A stretch of 64,000 nucleotides of DNA from Bacteroidia bacterium (GTDB lineage Bacteria > Bacteroidota > Bacteroidia > UKL13-3), in contig JAKLJI010000001.1 of the NCBI GenBank assembly GCA_023151275.1, positions 520,409 through 584,408 of the forward strand. The letters are read 5' to 3'. Position numbers and translations under genes: made by a program. The notes below the pieces were generated by a model. It made no database searches and was not told where the DNA came from. It saw only the letters and a program-made list of their open reading frames with translations. Positions 50,588 through 60,507 of this stretch are shown here, piece after piece; positions within the stretch are counted from its first letter, which is position 1, and each line of letters starts with the position of its first letter.

Positions 50588-51208
50588 ATGTATTCCATGA
50601 CACTCTTTGATTTGCCAACAGATGCTTCCCAAAATCGATTGCCTTACGATGGAAAAGTTAGGTACATGGGAAAAGTACTTTCTTCTGTTGAAGCTGACAA
50701 CTTTTTCAAAACCTTGCTTGATGGCATTGCTTGGCAGAACGACCAGCTCGTGATTTTTGGAAAACAAATCATTACCCGACGAAAGGTGGCTTGGTATGGC
50801 GATTCGGCCTTTGCCTATACCTATTCCAATTCAACGCGTGTTGCCTTGCCTTGGACACAGGAATTACTTGTCTTGAAGAACCTGTGTGAGAAAGAAAGCA
50901 ATGCAAAATTCAATTCCTGCCTGCTAAATTTATACCACAATGGCGAGGAGGGAATGGCCTGGCATAGCGATGCAGAAAAAGAATTGCAAAGGGATGGAAC
51001 CATTGCTTCGCTAAGTTTAGGATCCGAAAGGCGATTTTTGTTTAAGCATAAAGTCAGTGCTGAAAAGGTTGAGCTTCTGCTCGAACATGGAAGTTTATTG
51101 CTGATGGAAGAAAACACCCAAACTCATTGGTTGCATCGCTTGCCTCCTTCTTCCAAAATCAAAGAACCCCGAATAAATTTAACCTTTCGTTCCATTGTAA
51201 ACCAATAG
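50588..51208 (+). CDS. alkB: AlkB-family alpha-ketoglutarate-dependent DNA/RNA demethylase
   Basis: The 206-residue dioxygenase has the Fe(II) ligands H126-S-D128 in GMAWHSDAEKE and H183 in THWLHRLPPS. R195 and R201 in EPRINLTFR bind 2-oxoglutarate, and the substrate-lid region has RRKVAWYGD. It oxidatively removes methyl groups from 1-methyladenine and 3-methylcytosine. The size and motifs fit the AlkB/ALKBH2-3 branch. It is coupled to the Ada-like gene with a 1-nt gap. The ApaG gene follows on the same strand after 80 bp and has its own -7-like box. Confidence 0.94.
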   Translation: MYSMTLFDLPTDASQNRLPYDGKVRYMGKVLSSVEADNFFKTLLDGIAWQNDQLVIFGKQIITRRKVAWYGDSAFAYTYSNSTRVALPWTQELLVLKNLCEKESNAKFNSCLLNLYHNGEEGMAWHSDAEKELQRDGTIASLSLGSERRFLFKHKVSAEKVELLLEHGSLLLMEENTQTHWLHRLPPSSKIKEPRINLTFRSIVNQ

Positions 51209-51288
51209 TTGGGAAGGTCGGCTACTTAAGAAACCTTTTTTACAATTTCAGGTTTAATCTATTAGCAAAAATTCCTAATATTTGTAAC

Positions 51289-51681
51289 ATGTCACACGTG
51301 GTAGCCATCACCCACAATGTCAAAATATCGGTAGAAACCTTCTACCAGAGCCAGGCGGCGGTTGATCCCAGCGCCCGTCACATGTTCGCATACCGTATCC
51401 GTATTCAGAATCAAGGTGAGCATACCATTCGTTTACTTCGTCGGCATTGGTATATCATTGATCCCATAAACGGAAATTACGAAGTTGAAGGAGAGGGTGT
51501 AGTCGGAAAACAACCTGTACTAGAGCCAGGTGAATCACACCAATACATTTCCGGTTGTGCTTTGGGTGGTGAATTGGGAAAAATGTACGGAACTTACCTC
51601 ATGGAGCGTCAGTTTGATGGTAAATTGTTTGAGGTTGAAATTCCTGCTTTCCAGCTGGTTGTTCCTTTTGTTTTGAACTAA
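51289..51681 (+). CDS. apaG: ApaG (DUF525) beta-sandwich protein
   Basis: I start at the ATG at 51289 (MSHVVAITHNVKISVETFYQ); longer in-frame readings overlap alkB and do not resemble ApaG. The 130-residue protein has the ApaG core with FAYRIRIQNQGEHTIRLLRRHWYIID and GEGVVGKQPVLEPGESHQYISGC. ApaG is an FN3-like fold; in enterobacteria it is linked to cobalt/magnesium handling and is co-transcribed with apaH, which is absent here. The biochemical role is not established. The sequence TAATATTTG ends 4 nt before the ATG. Confidence 0.93.
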   Translation: MSHVVAITHNVKISVETFYQSQAAVDPSARHMFAYRIRIQNQGEHTIRLLRRHWYIIDPINGNYEVEGEGVVGKQPVLEPGESHQYISGCALGGELGKMYGTYLMERQFDGKLFEVEIPAFQLVVPFVLN

Positions 51682-51694
51682 CTTCACTAAAAAT

Positions 51695-52036
51695 TTAGCG
51701 GCAGCCGCAATCTTTTAAGGTTTTTGTATTGCCGTTTTTGTCAGTCATTTCTGTTTTTCGATGGCGTTCGTCAAACGAAAAACTCCATTGAAATTCGCCC
51801 TTTTTCCATTTTTCCCTGCGTTGTAGCCAACCAGTTTCCGCGTAATACTCCCAGAAGCCATCTTTTTTTCCGGCCAAAAGTTTTCCTTTTTCCTTGGTTT
51901 TGCCATTTTCCCAGGTAGAAATAACCGTTTCTCTTTTCAGGCTCGAACAGCTTAAAAGTGCAATAAAAACCCCGAAAATCAGTAGAGATTTTCCAAAATG
52001 GTGAATTTCAGAGTTGTTAATTTTTCGCAACGGCAT
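51695..52036 (-). CDS. Small MORN-like (YwqK-type) lipoprotein
   Basis: The 113-residue protein has a lipoprotein signal with lipobox LLSC (Cys30). It then has MORN_2-like repeats, WENGKTKEKGKLLAGKKDGFWEYYAETGWLQRREKWKKGEF, as in YwqK/MORN antitoxin-like proteins. The C-terminus is CGCR. Such repeats usually serve protein-protein or membrane contacts. The function is unknown. It is convergent with apaG and divergent from ruvA, with a perfect inverted repeat in the shared upstream region. Confidence 0.75.
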   Translation of the reverse strand: MPLRKINNSEIHHFGKSLLIFGVFIALLSCSSLKRETVISTWENGKTKEKGKLLAGKKDGFWEYYAETGWLQRREKWKKGEFQWSFSFDERHRKTEMTDKNGNTKTLKDCGCR

Positions 52037-52041
52037 AGCTG

Positions 52042-52063
52042 AATCTTTGTGAATCCAAAGATT
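52042..52063. promoter_or_regulatory. Inverted repeat between divergent ruvA and lipoprotein genes
   Basis: AATCTTTG-TGAATC-CAAAGATT, with 8-bp perfect arms. On the plus strand its TTTG (52046-52049) is followed after 18 nt by TATTTTGC, a -33/-7-like pair for ruvA. It may be an operator or overlapping divergent promoter elements. Confidence 0.35.
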
Positions 52064-52098
52064 TTATTATTTTGCGGGCTTAGCAAATAAGAAACGCA

Positions 52099-52683
52099 GT
52101 GATTGCACACGTTCAGGGAAAAGTTTCATACCGTTCGCCGGCCTATGTGGTGGTTGATTGTGGGGGAGTTGGATATGGAATCCAGATTTCCTTCAATACG
52201 TACGGACTAATTTCGGAGGCCGAACAGGTAAAACTGCTTACCTACCTGAGCATTAAGGAAGATAGCCATACCCTGTATGGTTTTGCTGAGGAGAATGAAC
52301 GCCAGCTGTTTCTGCACCTAATTTCCGTTAGTGGAGTGGGGGCAAATACGGCTCGTGTTATTCTATCAAGCCTCAAAGTCCAGGAAATCGTGAAAGCCAT
52401 CCTCGATGGAAATTGGGCTTTGCTGAAAACAATTAAGGGTATTGGACCAAAAACTGCTCAGCGCATTGTAATCGACTTGCAGGATAAAATGAAGAAAATG
52501 GGCGAATTGGATACTGTAGCCGGTCTTCAGGAAAAAAATCCTGCGGTTGAAGAGGCTTTGGCCGCATTGCAAATGCTGGGCTTCTCAAAAGCCGAAGCCG
52601 AAAAAGGCCTAACCAAGGTTAGGCAACAAAACCCGGATATTGGCGTTGAGCAACTCGTTAAACTAACTTTAAAGATTCTTTGA
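52099..52683 (+). CDS. ruvA: Holliday junction branch migration protein RuvA
   Basis: It starts with GTG at 52099 (decoded MIAHVQGKVSYRSPAYVVVD). The 194-residue protein has the OB-fold N-terminus, two helix-hairpin-helix motifs (LISVSGVGANTARVIL and LKTIKGIGPKTAQRIVIDL) and a C-terminal RuvB-binding helix bundle (EEALAALQMLGFSKAEAEKGL). RuvA tetramers bind four-way junctions and load RuvB. The adjacent sprA gene begins within about 15-60 bp, an arrangement seen in other Bacteroidota. Confidence 0.96.
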   Translation: MIAHVQGKVSYRSPAYVVVDCGGVGYGIQISFNTYGLISEAEQVKLLTYLSIKEDSHTLYGFAEENERQLFLHLISVSGVGANTARVILSSLKVQEIVKAILDGNWALLKTIKGIGPKTAQRIVIDLQDKMKKMGELDTVAGLQEKNPAVEEALAALQMLGFSKAEAEKGLTKVRQQNPDIGVEQLVKLTLKIL

Positions 52684-52698
52684 TGGTATATTTCTACT

Positions 52699-55600
52699 TT
52701 GTACAGTAGCCTGAATTTGAAATCCATACGCGCATTTGTTATGCTCACCTTTGTTTTTTCACTGGTGTATCCCTTTGCGCCCTCTGCCAAAGCCTTTCCA
52801 ACCCGTAATTTTTGGCTGGCTCCGCCCGATTCTGTTAAGAAAGACACCTCGAAAACATTGCCCTATCCGGTTCAGGATAGAAAACCTTGGGAACTCAATG
52901 GTCCCAAACATCCACTTGATTTAGGTGAGCCAAGTTCAATCAAAAACAAATATGAACTCAACCGCGAAAACCTTAATTACGAGTATTCTTCCCAAATTGG
53001 TGGTCAGGATGTGCGGCTTCCTTCCAGCATTGCTTTCAATGAATACCTGAAAAGTCAGGCCAAACAGAACAACAATTCCTATTTCAGGCAAAGAGCTCAG
53101 GCCCAAAATTTTACCCGCGGATCGGGCGTCATTCCCCAACTCAACCTGAACAACAAGGTGATGGACCGAATTTTTGGTTCAGGTATCATCGATATCAAGC
53201 CAAGAGGTACTGCAGAACTAATATTTTCCGGAAACTTCAATACCGTTCGAAACCCTGCCTTCTCCCTCCGCCAACAACGCACAGGTCAATTTGATTTTCG
53301 CCAGAAAATTCAGGTGAATGTTGCGGGTTCTGTGGGTGATAAAATGAAACTCAACCTCAACTACGACACCGAGGCAACATTTGAATTTGAAAATCAAATG
53401 AAGCTCGATTATGCAGGAAAAGAGGATGATATCATTAAAAAGATTGAGTTGGGTAACGTGGGTCTTCCCTTACAATCGTCCTTAATTCAAGGAAGTCAAA
53501 GCTTGTTTGGTGTGAAAACAACCATGCAGTTTGGAAAGTTAACAGTTACCGGAGTGGTTTCTCAGCAGCGCGGTAAGACTCAGGAAACAGAACTCGCCGG
53601 TGGTTCCGTTACAACACGCTTCGATATTCAGGGCGACAACTACGACATGAATCGTCACTTCTTCCTGTCGCATTATTTCAGAGACAATTACGAGCGTTGG
53701 TTGGCTAATCTGCCTTTCATTGGCTCACCAGTAGTAATTACCCGGGTTGAAGTTTGGGTTACCAATAGAACGGGTTCATTCGACCAATCTCGTGACATCA
53801 TTGGTTTTGCCGATTTAAGTGAAAACGATCGCCGCACCAATCCCTACTGGACAGTTAATTCAAACCAGGGTAACCTGGGAAATGATGTAAATTCACTTTA
53901 CCGCTACCTAAATGGGAACGGTGATGCAACCCGTGCAGCAACCCTCCGTGCAAGCTACCAAATTCAAAACCAACTCAGAGCAGAAGAAACTACTACAGGA
54001 ATGCTTCCTATTTCACAATACCAAATTGTGAATTTCGCGCGTCAATTGGGTCCAAATGAGTTTTCATTCAACCCACGTTTGGGTTTTATCTCCCTTAACC
54101 AGGCGCTAAACAATGATGATGTGCTCTGCGTGGCCTACGAGGGAACAATCAATGGCATAGCTTTTAAAGTAGGTGAGTTCAGTTTGGACATTCAGCGAAA
54201 CACCAATATTCCTGAAATCATGTTCCTCAAAATGTTGAAAGGTCCTTCCCAAAGACCCGACCTTCCTATGTGGGATTTGATGATGAAGAATGTTTATTCT
54301 TTGGGTTCGTTCCAAATTCAACCATCCAATTTTAGGTTGAATATCGTTTATGCGGATGACCCATCTGGAGCAGATTTGAACTATCTTCCGGTAAAAAATG
54401 AACCTCAACTGAGTGGTGTTCCTTTGTTGAATGTGTTTCAACTCGACCAATTGAACACCCAGCAGGTAAGGGTTTCGGATGGTTTGTTTGATTTGATTGA
54501 AGGCGTAACCATCAATTCTGCAACAGGCCGAATTTTTCTTCCCAGTGTTGAACCCTTTGGTTCATACCTGCAAAAGAAATTTGTAAATGATCCGGCCTTG
54601 GCCAATTATTATTGTTTCTTCTCGCTGTACGATTCAACACGATTTGCTGCCATACAGCAACCTCAATTCAATAAGTTTTTCCTGAGAGGAAGTTTTCAAG
54701 GCTCAAGTACGAACGAAATTTCACTGGGCTCTACCAATGTTCCAAGAGGTTCGGTGCGGGTTACAGCAAATGGTGCACCACTTACCGAAAACGCTGATTA
54801 CATTGTTGATTATAACCTGGGAAGGGTAAAGATTGTAAATTCAGCGCTATTGAATTCCGGAGCGGTAATTAAAGTTTCTTCCGAAAGCAATAACCTCTTC
54901 CAAATTCAGCAACGAAGCATGATGGGAGCTCGCTTCGATTACAAATTCAACAAAGACATGATGCTGGGCTCAACCTTCATGTACTTGAATGAACGCCCCT
55001 TAACACCAAAGGTAAACCTGGGTGAAGAGCCCATTTCCAACATTGTTGTTGGATTAGATGGTACCATCAACAAAAAATCGCGCTTCCTTACCAAAATGGT
55101 AGATAAGCTTCCATTTATTGAAACCAAAGAAACTTCAACCATCACAGTTTCCGGAGAATATGCGCGCCTTATTCCGGGTGTTCAACGAGCCTTGAATCAA
55201 CGCGGTACTGCCTATGTTGATGATTTTGAAGGTGCAGAAACACCCTTTGACTTAAGAATGGGAAACACCTGGGCTTTAGCCAGTACTCCGCAAGGCCAGC
55301 CGGATTTATTCCCAGAGGGAAATTCAATCAACCGCTTGGATTACGGATTTAAACGTGCCAACCTAGCCTGGTACACCATTGCTACAACCTTCTACAGGAA
55401 CGATGCATTTACACCACAGCATCTTCGCTCCGATCCTGATGCCTTGTCCAACCACGCTTCTCGCGAGGTGCTTCAAACAGATGTATTCCCAAGTCGTCAG
55501 ATTCAACAGGGTTTACCTACCACCTTGCCAACTTTAGACCTTTCTTATTTCCCTTCCGAAAAAGGACCATACAACTACACCATCGATGGCTTAAACGCAG

Positions 55601-58600
55601 ATGGAACACTCCGTAATCCCAGCTCAAATTGGGCCGGCATTATGCGTAAAATCGACCAGAATGATTTTGAGCAATCCAATATTGATTACATCGAAATTTG
55701 GATGATGGACCCATTTGCTGATAAGCCGGCGAGCTTCGACAAAGGGTATTTGTATTTTAATCTGGGTAATATTTCAGAGGATATTTTAAAAGATAACAGA
55801 AGACAAGCCGAAAACGGTTTGCCTAAAAATGGCAGTGCAGAGCAACTTGCTTTGTCTGATACCACCATTTGGGGTCGTGTGCCTCGTGCACCGGTTATCA
55901 ACTACGCTTTTGATGCAGACCCAACTGTACGCCAAAATCAGGATGTGGGCTTGGATGGTTTAAATGATGATAACGAGCGCTCTTTCTTCGAGACTGAATA
56001 CCTAAGTCAACTTAGAGCGCGATTTGGTGAAAGCAGTGCTGCCTATCAAAATGCCCTTTCCGATCCATCAAACGACAATTACCATTATTACCTAGGCACT
56101 GATTTCGATAACCAAAAATTGAATGTTGTAGAACGTTATCGGAAATTTAACCGCCACCAGGGTAATTCTCCAACCGTTGAACAGTCGCCTGAATCTTATC
56201 CTACTGCTGCTACCAATGTGCCAGACAATGAAGATTTGAACAAGGATTATACAGTGAATGATGTGGAAGCTTATTTCCAATACAAGATTGAAATCTCCAG
56301 AGATGCTTTCATGATTGGAAAAAACTATGTTACCGATACACTTACTGCTCCTGCTCGTTTTGTTAATGGTGATTATGCTCCTGAGAAATGGTATCAATTG
56401 AAAATTCCTGTTCGCGAATACCAGCGTAAAGTGGGTGATATCTCCGATTTCAAATCGGTGCGATTTGTCCGTATGTTCCTAAATGGATTTACCGAACCTA
56501 CCACAATTCGCTTTGCAACCCTTCAATTGGTGCGGGCTGATTGGCGTAAATACCTAAATAACCTTGAAATTGGTGGTGAACATCGTCCGGTTGACCCAAC
56601 CGATAATACGCAGTTTGTAGTTTCAACCGTAAACATTGAAAAGAACAGCAAGCGGGTTCCAATACCTTATGTAGTTCCTCCGGGTGTACAACGTGAAATT
56701 GACTTCAGTTCACCAAACCCCATTCAGCAAAATGAACAATCCATTAGCTTGCTTACCTGCAATCTGAAAGATGGTGATGCAAGAGCCGTGTTTAAAAACA
56801 CAACAGTTGACCTTAGGCAATATGGAAACCTCCGCATGTTTGTGCATGCAGAGAGCGCAGATAAATTGAAGGAAGGTGAGCTTACCGCTTTCATTCGTTT
56901 TGGTACAGACTTAACTACCAACTATTACGAGTATGAGATTCCGCTGAAGTTTACCGAAGGAAACACCGGTAATCCTTCAGAAATCTGGCCTGCCTCCAAT
57001 GAAATGAATATTGTTCTGGAGGAAATGGTAAATACCAAGATTGCCAGAAACAATGCGGGATTTGCTTTCTCCGGAAGATTTACCCGAGAAATTGGAAATG
57101 GAAAATATACAGTCGTTGGTCAACCGGATTATAGTCAGGTGCGCATCTTTATGATTGGTGTTCGGAATCCAAAACGCGTGGCGGGCACAGTAGGTGGTGA
57201 TGATGGCTTACCAAAATGTGCAGAGGTCTGGTTCAACGAATTGCGCATGACCAATTTCTCCACACGTGGAGGTGATGCGGCAACAGGTCGCCTTCAAGCC
57301 AAATTAGCAGATTTTGGAAATGTGCAGTTAACCGGCTCTTACCGCAGCATTGGCTGGGGTGGCATTGATAAAAAATTGCTCGAAAGAAACATGAGCGATG
57401 ATTACCAATACGACCTACAAACCAGTTTCGAGCTGGGTAAATTCTTCCCCAAAACCAGTGGTATTTCCATTCCGTTTTTCTTTAGTTATGGTACAACCTT
57501 AATTAGGCCTTGGTACAACCCCTTGAATCCGGATACGCGCTTGCAGAAGGAAATAAGCGAAACTACCAATCCCGAACGAACAGAACAAATTTCAAAAGCT
57601 GCAGATGATTATACCATGCGCAGAAGTTTTAACCTGACCAATGTTAGAAAAAACAGAAGCAATGCCGTTCAGCGTAAAGCCATGCCTTGGGACATTGAGA
57701 ACTTCAGTGCAACTTACAGCTTCACCGAAACGTTTAGACGTAATCAAACCATGGCATTCAGCTCGCTTCGCAATTACAGAGGTATGCTGGCCTACAATTA
57801 CAGTTTCAATAATAAACCCTTTGAACCACTTAAAAATCTTAAGTCGCCTTACCTCACCATTCTCAAAGATTTTAACCTGAACTACCTGCCTGCTTCCTGG
57901 GGCTTTCGGGTTGAAGGAGACCGTCGTTATGGTGAACTCATGAACCGGATTAATGATACGCGCACCGAAGAGCTCCCAATCATGTTTGATAAGCTGTTTA
58001 CTATGCGCAGGTATTATGAATTCAGGTATGATTTTACCCGAAACCTGAAGATTGATTACAACTCAACTGCAGATGCACGTGTGGATGAACCCATTGGTAG
58101 AATTGCAGATGATACGCCTGAAAAAAGGGATTCAATCGTGAAGAATTTTTGGAATGGAGGGAAAACAACCAAGTTCGATCAAACCGTTCGTTTGAATTAC
58201 AATATTCCAATCAACAAGCTTCCACTAATGAATTGGGTGACACAGTTTAGCTATGCCTATTCAATCAATTACCAGTGGTTGCAAGCCCCTCCTGCTGCGG
58301 ATAGCTTGGGTAATACCATTCAAAACTCTCGCCAGGACCAATGGAACCTCAACCTCAATTTTACCCAGCTCTACAACAAGTTTGATATTGTTCGCCGAAT
58401 CAATAATCCTTCTTCCATCTCAACGGCACGAAAAGATAAAAACCAAACCTTAGGTGCCAAAGAATCGGAGCAGGCTAAAGCGGAAAAGAATAAGAACAAG
58501 AAAGTTCCTTTTTGGATTAGCACTCCGGTGAAATTGCTCACAAGTTTGAAGAATGCCAGTGCCAGCTATTCAACTACGCAAGGCACTCAGTTACCGGGCT

Positions 58601-59859
58601 TCAATCCGAAACCGGGATACCTGGGTCAGAATTTTGATTATGGCGCTCCGGGTTGGGAATTTTTACTGGGCATTCAAGACCCTGAGTACCGCTTTAAAGC
58701 AGCAGATAAGGGATGGATAAGCCGCGACCCACGTGTGGTGAATCCATACACCATGAACTACCAGGAGAACTTTACAGCCAGAGCTCTTGTTGAACCGGTT
58801 ACCGATTTCCGAATAGAAATCAATGCAACCAAAACCTATTCCCGCAACCTTACGGCCTATTTCCGGTACGATGAAGACAGTAGTTTTTACAGGGATTTTG
58901 GTCAACCCATTGAGTCTGGTAATTATACCATAAGCTTTAACATGATTCGGACCGCATTTTCAAAAGAAGATGACCAAGGCGTAACTGAGGTTTTCAAACA
59001 GTTTGAACGCAATCGTCTTGAAATTGCAAAACGTTTAGCCGCCGAAAAAGGAATTGTTTCAAGCCACCCCGATTCATTCCCGGATGGGTATGGAGGTTTT
59101 CAGCAGGATGTTTTGATTCCCGCTTTCCTTGCGGCTTATAGCGGTAAATCAGCAGGCACGTTTGGTTTAACTCCATTCCCCAATCTGCCTTTGCCAAACT
59201 GGAGAGTTACTTACAATGGTTTGTCTAAACTAAAATGGGTGAAGGATTTTGCTTCCAATGTGAACATTCAACACAGTTATCAAAGTACCTATACAGTAGG
59301 TGGGTTCCAAACGGTGATGGATACCACGCGGAATACTTCTGTGAGCAATGACTTCCAACCCGATGTGGTGATACGTACCATAAGTTTGGTTGAACGTTTT
59401 GGGCCTTTTATTGGGGTGGATGTAACACTGGTAAATAACCTAACCACTTCGTTCAAATACAATCAAGATAGAACCCTGAATTTTGCTTTGGGAAACAGGC
59501 AGGTGAACGAACAACGTGGCAATGAATTTGTATTTGGAATTGGGTACCGTACCACCAAACTTACGCTTCCTTTCAAAACCCGCGGACGCCGCATTGTGCT
59601 TGATAATGATATCAATTTCCGTTTCGATTTTACCATTCGCGAAAACATTACCCGTGTTCGTAACCTCGATAGACCTTCCAATGATCCAGTGCTTGGCCAA
59701 TCCATTATCAGCATCAAACCCACCATTGATTACATGATCAATGAAAAGCTAATGCTGAGGATTTTCTACGACCGTCGTCAAACCAATCCGTTCACATCAA
59801 ACTCATTCCCAACCGTTATTACCAGCGGTGGATTCTCGCTTCGTTATACCATTCAATAA
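52699..59859 (+). CDS. sprA: SprA/Sov, type IX secretion outer-membrane translocon
   Basis: A protein of about 2,386 residues, the normal size for SprA. It forms the giant beta-barrel channel through which type IX substrates leave the periplasm and is needed for gliding where that exists. Recognisable parts include the N-terminal NFWLAPPDS and GDKMKLNLNYDTEATFEFENQMKLDY, the central YVDDFEGAETPFDLRMGNTW and the C-terminal SGGFSLRYTIQ. Start choice is open. TTG at 52699 gives the longest form, TTG at 52717 gives MKSIRAFVMLTFVFSLV, the best signal peptide, and the first ATG is 52741. It follows ruvA, and the O-methyltransferase start overlaps its stop by 1 nt. Confidence 0.95.
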   Translation: MYSSLNLKSIRAFVMLTFVFSLVYPFAPSAKAFPTRNFWLAPPDSVKKDTSKTLPYPVQDRKPWELNGPKHPLDLGEPSSIKNKYELNRENLNYEYSSQIGGQDVRLPSSIAFNEYLKSQAKQNNNSYFRQRAQAQNFTRGSGVIPQLNLNNKVMDRIFGSGIIDIKPRGTAELIFSGNFNTVRNPAFSLRQQRTGQFDFRQKIQVNVAGSVGDKMKLNLNYDTEATFEFENQMKLDYAGKEDDIIKKIELGNVGLPLQSSLIQGSQSLFGVKTTMQFGKLTVTGVVSQQRGKTQETELAGGSVTTRFDIQGDNYDMNRHFFLSHYFRDNYERWLANLPFIGSPVVITRVEVWVTNRTGSFDQSRDIIGFADLSENDRRTNPYWTVNSNQGNLGNDVNSLYRYLNGNGDATRAATLRASYQIQNQLRAEETTTGMLPISQYQIVNFARQLGPNEFSFNPRLGFISLNQALNNDDVLCVAYEGTINGIAFKVGEFSLDIQRNTNIPEIMFLKMLKGPSQRPDLPMWDLMMKNVYSLGSFQIQPSNFRLNIVYADDPSGADLNYLPVKNEPQLSGVPLLNVFQLDQLNTQQVRVSDGLFDLIEGVTINSATGRIFLPSVEPFGSYLQKKFVNDPALANYYCFFSLYDSTRFAAIQQPQFNKFFLRGSFQGSSTNEISLGSTNVPRGSVRVTANGAPLTENADYIVDYNLGRVKIVNSALLNSGAVIKVSSESNNLFQIQQRSMMGARFDYKFNKDMMLGSTFMYLNERPLTPKVNLGEEPISNIVVGLDGTINKKSRFLTKMVDKLPFIETKETSTITVSGEYARLIPGVQRALNQRGTAYVDDFEGAETPFDLRMGNTWALASTPQGQPDLFPEGNSINRLDYGFKRANLAWYTIATTFYRNDAFTPQHLRSDPDALSNHASREVLQTDVFPSRQIQQGLPTTLPTLDLSYFPSEKGPYNYTIDGLNADGTLRNPSSNWAGIMRKIDQNDFEQSNIDYIEIWMMDPFADKPASFDKGYLYFNLGNISEDILKDNRRQAENGLPKNGSAEQLALSDTTIWGRVPRAPVINYAFDADPTVRQNQDVGLDGLNDDNERSFFETEYLSQLRARFGESSAAYQNALSDPSNDNYHYYLGTDFDNQKLNVVERYRKFNRHQGNSPTVEQSPESYPTAATNVPDNEDLNKDYTVNDVEAYFQYKIEISRDAFMIGKNYVTDTLTAPARFVNGDYAPEKWYQLKIPVREYQRKVGDISDFKSVRFVRMFLNGFTEPTTIRFATLQLVRADWRKYLNNLEIGGEHRPVDPTDNTQFVVSTVNIEKNSKRVPIPYVVPPGVQREIDFSSPNPIQQNEQSISLLTCNLKDGDARAVFKNTTVDLRQYGNLRMFVHAESADKLKEGELTAFIRFGTDLTTNYYEYEIPLKFTEGNTGNPSEIWPASNEMNIVLEEMVNTKIARNNAGFAFSGRFTREIGNGKYTVVGQPDYSQVRIFMIGVRNPKRVAGTVGGDDGLPKCAEVWFNELRMTNFSTRGGDAATGRLQAKLADFGNVQLTGSYRSIGWGGIDKKLLERNMSDDYQYDLQTSFELGKFFPKTSGISIPFFFSYGTTLIRPWYNPLNPDTRLQKEISETTNPERTEQISKAADDYTMRRSFNLTNVRKNRSNAVQRKAMPWDIENFSATYSFTETFRRNQTMAFSSLRNYRGMLAYNYSFNNKPFEPLKNLKSPYLTILKDFNLNYLPASWGFRVEGDRRYGELMNRINDTRTEELPIMFDKLFTMRRYYEFRYDFTRNLKIDYNSTADARVDEPIGRIADDTPEKRDSIVKNFWNGGKTTKFDQTVRLNYNIPINKLPLMNWVTQFSYAYSINYQWLQAPPAADSLGNTIQNSRQDQWNLNLNFTQLYNKFDIVRRINNPSSISTARKDKNQTLGAKESEQAKAEKNKNKKVPFWISTPVKLLTSLKNASASYSTTQGTQLPGFNPKPGYLGQNFDYGAPGWEFLLGIQDPEYRFKAADKGWISRDPRVVNPYTMNYQENFTARALVEPVTDFRIEINATKTYSRNLTAYFRYDEDSSFYRDFGQPIESGNYTISFNMIRTAFSKEDDQGVTEVFKQFERNRLEIAKRLAAEKGIVSSHPDSFPDGYGGFQQDVLIPAFLAAYSGKSAGTFGLTPFPNLPLPNWRVTYNGLSKLKWVKDFASNVNIQHSYQSTYTVGGFQTVMDTTRNTSVSNDFQPDVVIRTISLVERFGPFIGVDVTLVNNLTTSFKYNQDRTLNFALGNRQVNEQRGNEFVFGIGYRTTKLTLPFKTRGRRIVLDNDINFRFDFTIRENITRVRNLDRPSNDPVLGQSIISIKPTIDYMINEKLMLRIFYDRRQTNPFTSNSFPTVITSGGFSLRYTIQ

Positions 59860-60503
59860 TGGATTTCTTAGACCCGAATATTCAAGCTTACTGCGACCAG
59901 AATTCTTCTCCTGAACCGGAATACCTGAAAAAGCTAAATAGATACACCCATGCGCATGTGCTGCAACCGCGCATGCTGAGTGGCCATTTTCAAGGAAGGG
60001 TGCTTGCCATGATAAGCCACCTTTTAAAACCAAAGCATATTCTTGAAATTGGAACCTATACGGGCTATTCGGCATTGTGCCTGGCAGAGGGATTAACAAC
60101 GGATGGCAGACTTACCACAATTGATGTTAATCCGGAATTGGAAAATGTAATACGTGGTGCAATTGCCGAGGCCGGAATGGAACACAAAATTCGGTTTATT
60201 GTTGGGGATGCTTTTCAAATCATTCGAACCTTACCGGAACAGTTTGATTTGATTTTTATTGATGCTGATAAGCAGAGTTATCCCAAGTATTACGAACAAG
60301 CACTTGAGAAGCTTGTTCCCGGTGGCTTTATCCTGATTGATAATGTACTTTGGAGTGGTAAAGTAGTGGATGCGAAGTCGCTTGAAAAAGACAAAGACAC
60401 CAAGCTGTTGAATGAGTTAAATCAACGCATTGCAGCCGATACGCGTGTAGAAAAGGTATTGCTTCCAATTCGCGATGGGCTTTTCTTAATCAGGAAGCGT
60501 TAA
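59859..60503 (+). CDS. SAM-dependent O-methyltransferase (family 3, CCoAOMT-like)
   Basis: The 214-residue protein has the class I methyltransferase fold with HILEIGTYTGYSALCLAEGL (~67-86), TIDVNPELE and the metal-binding DLIFIDADKQSYPKYYE (~130-146) and LIDNVLWSGKVVD. These features fit the cation-dependent catechol/caffeoyl-CoA O-methyltransferase group. The natural acceptor in bacteria is unknown. It is joined to sprA through a TAATG overlap, so it is translated from the sprA mRNA; whether it serves secretion is unknown. Confidence 0.92.
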   Translation: MDFLDPNIQAYCDQNSSPEPEYLKKLNRYTHAHVLQPRMLSGHFQGRVLAMISHLLKPKHILEIGTYTGYSALCLAEGLTTDGRLTTIDVNPELENVIRGAIAEAGMEHKIRFIVGDAFQIIRTLPEQFDLIFIDADKQSYPKYYEQALEKLVPGGFILIDNVLWSGKVVDAKSLEKDKDTKLLNELNQRIAADTRVEKVLLPIRDGLFLIRKR

Positions 60504-60507
60504 TGAG

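Noticed and set aside
58372-58379. Single CTACAACA inside sprA
   Set aside because: One octamer in coding sequence (Tyr-Asn codons), unpaired; consistent with chance.
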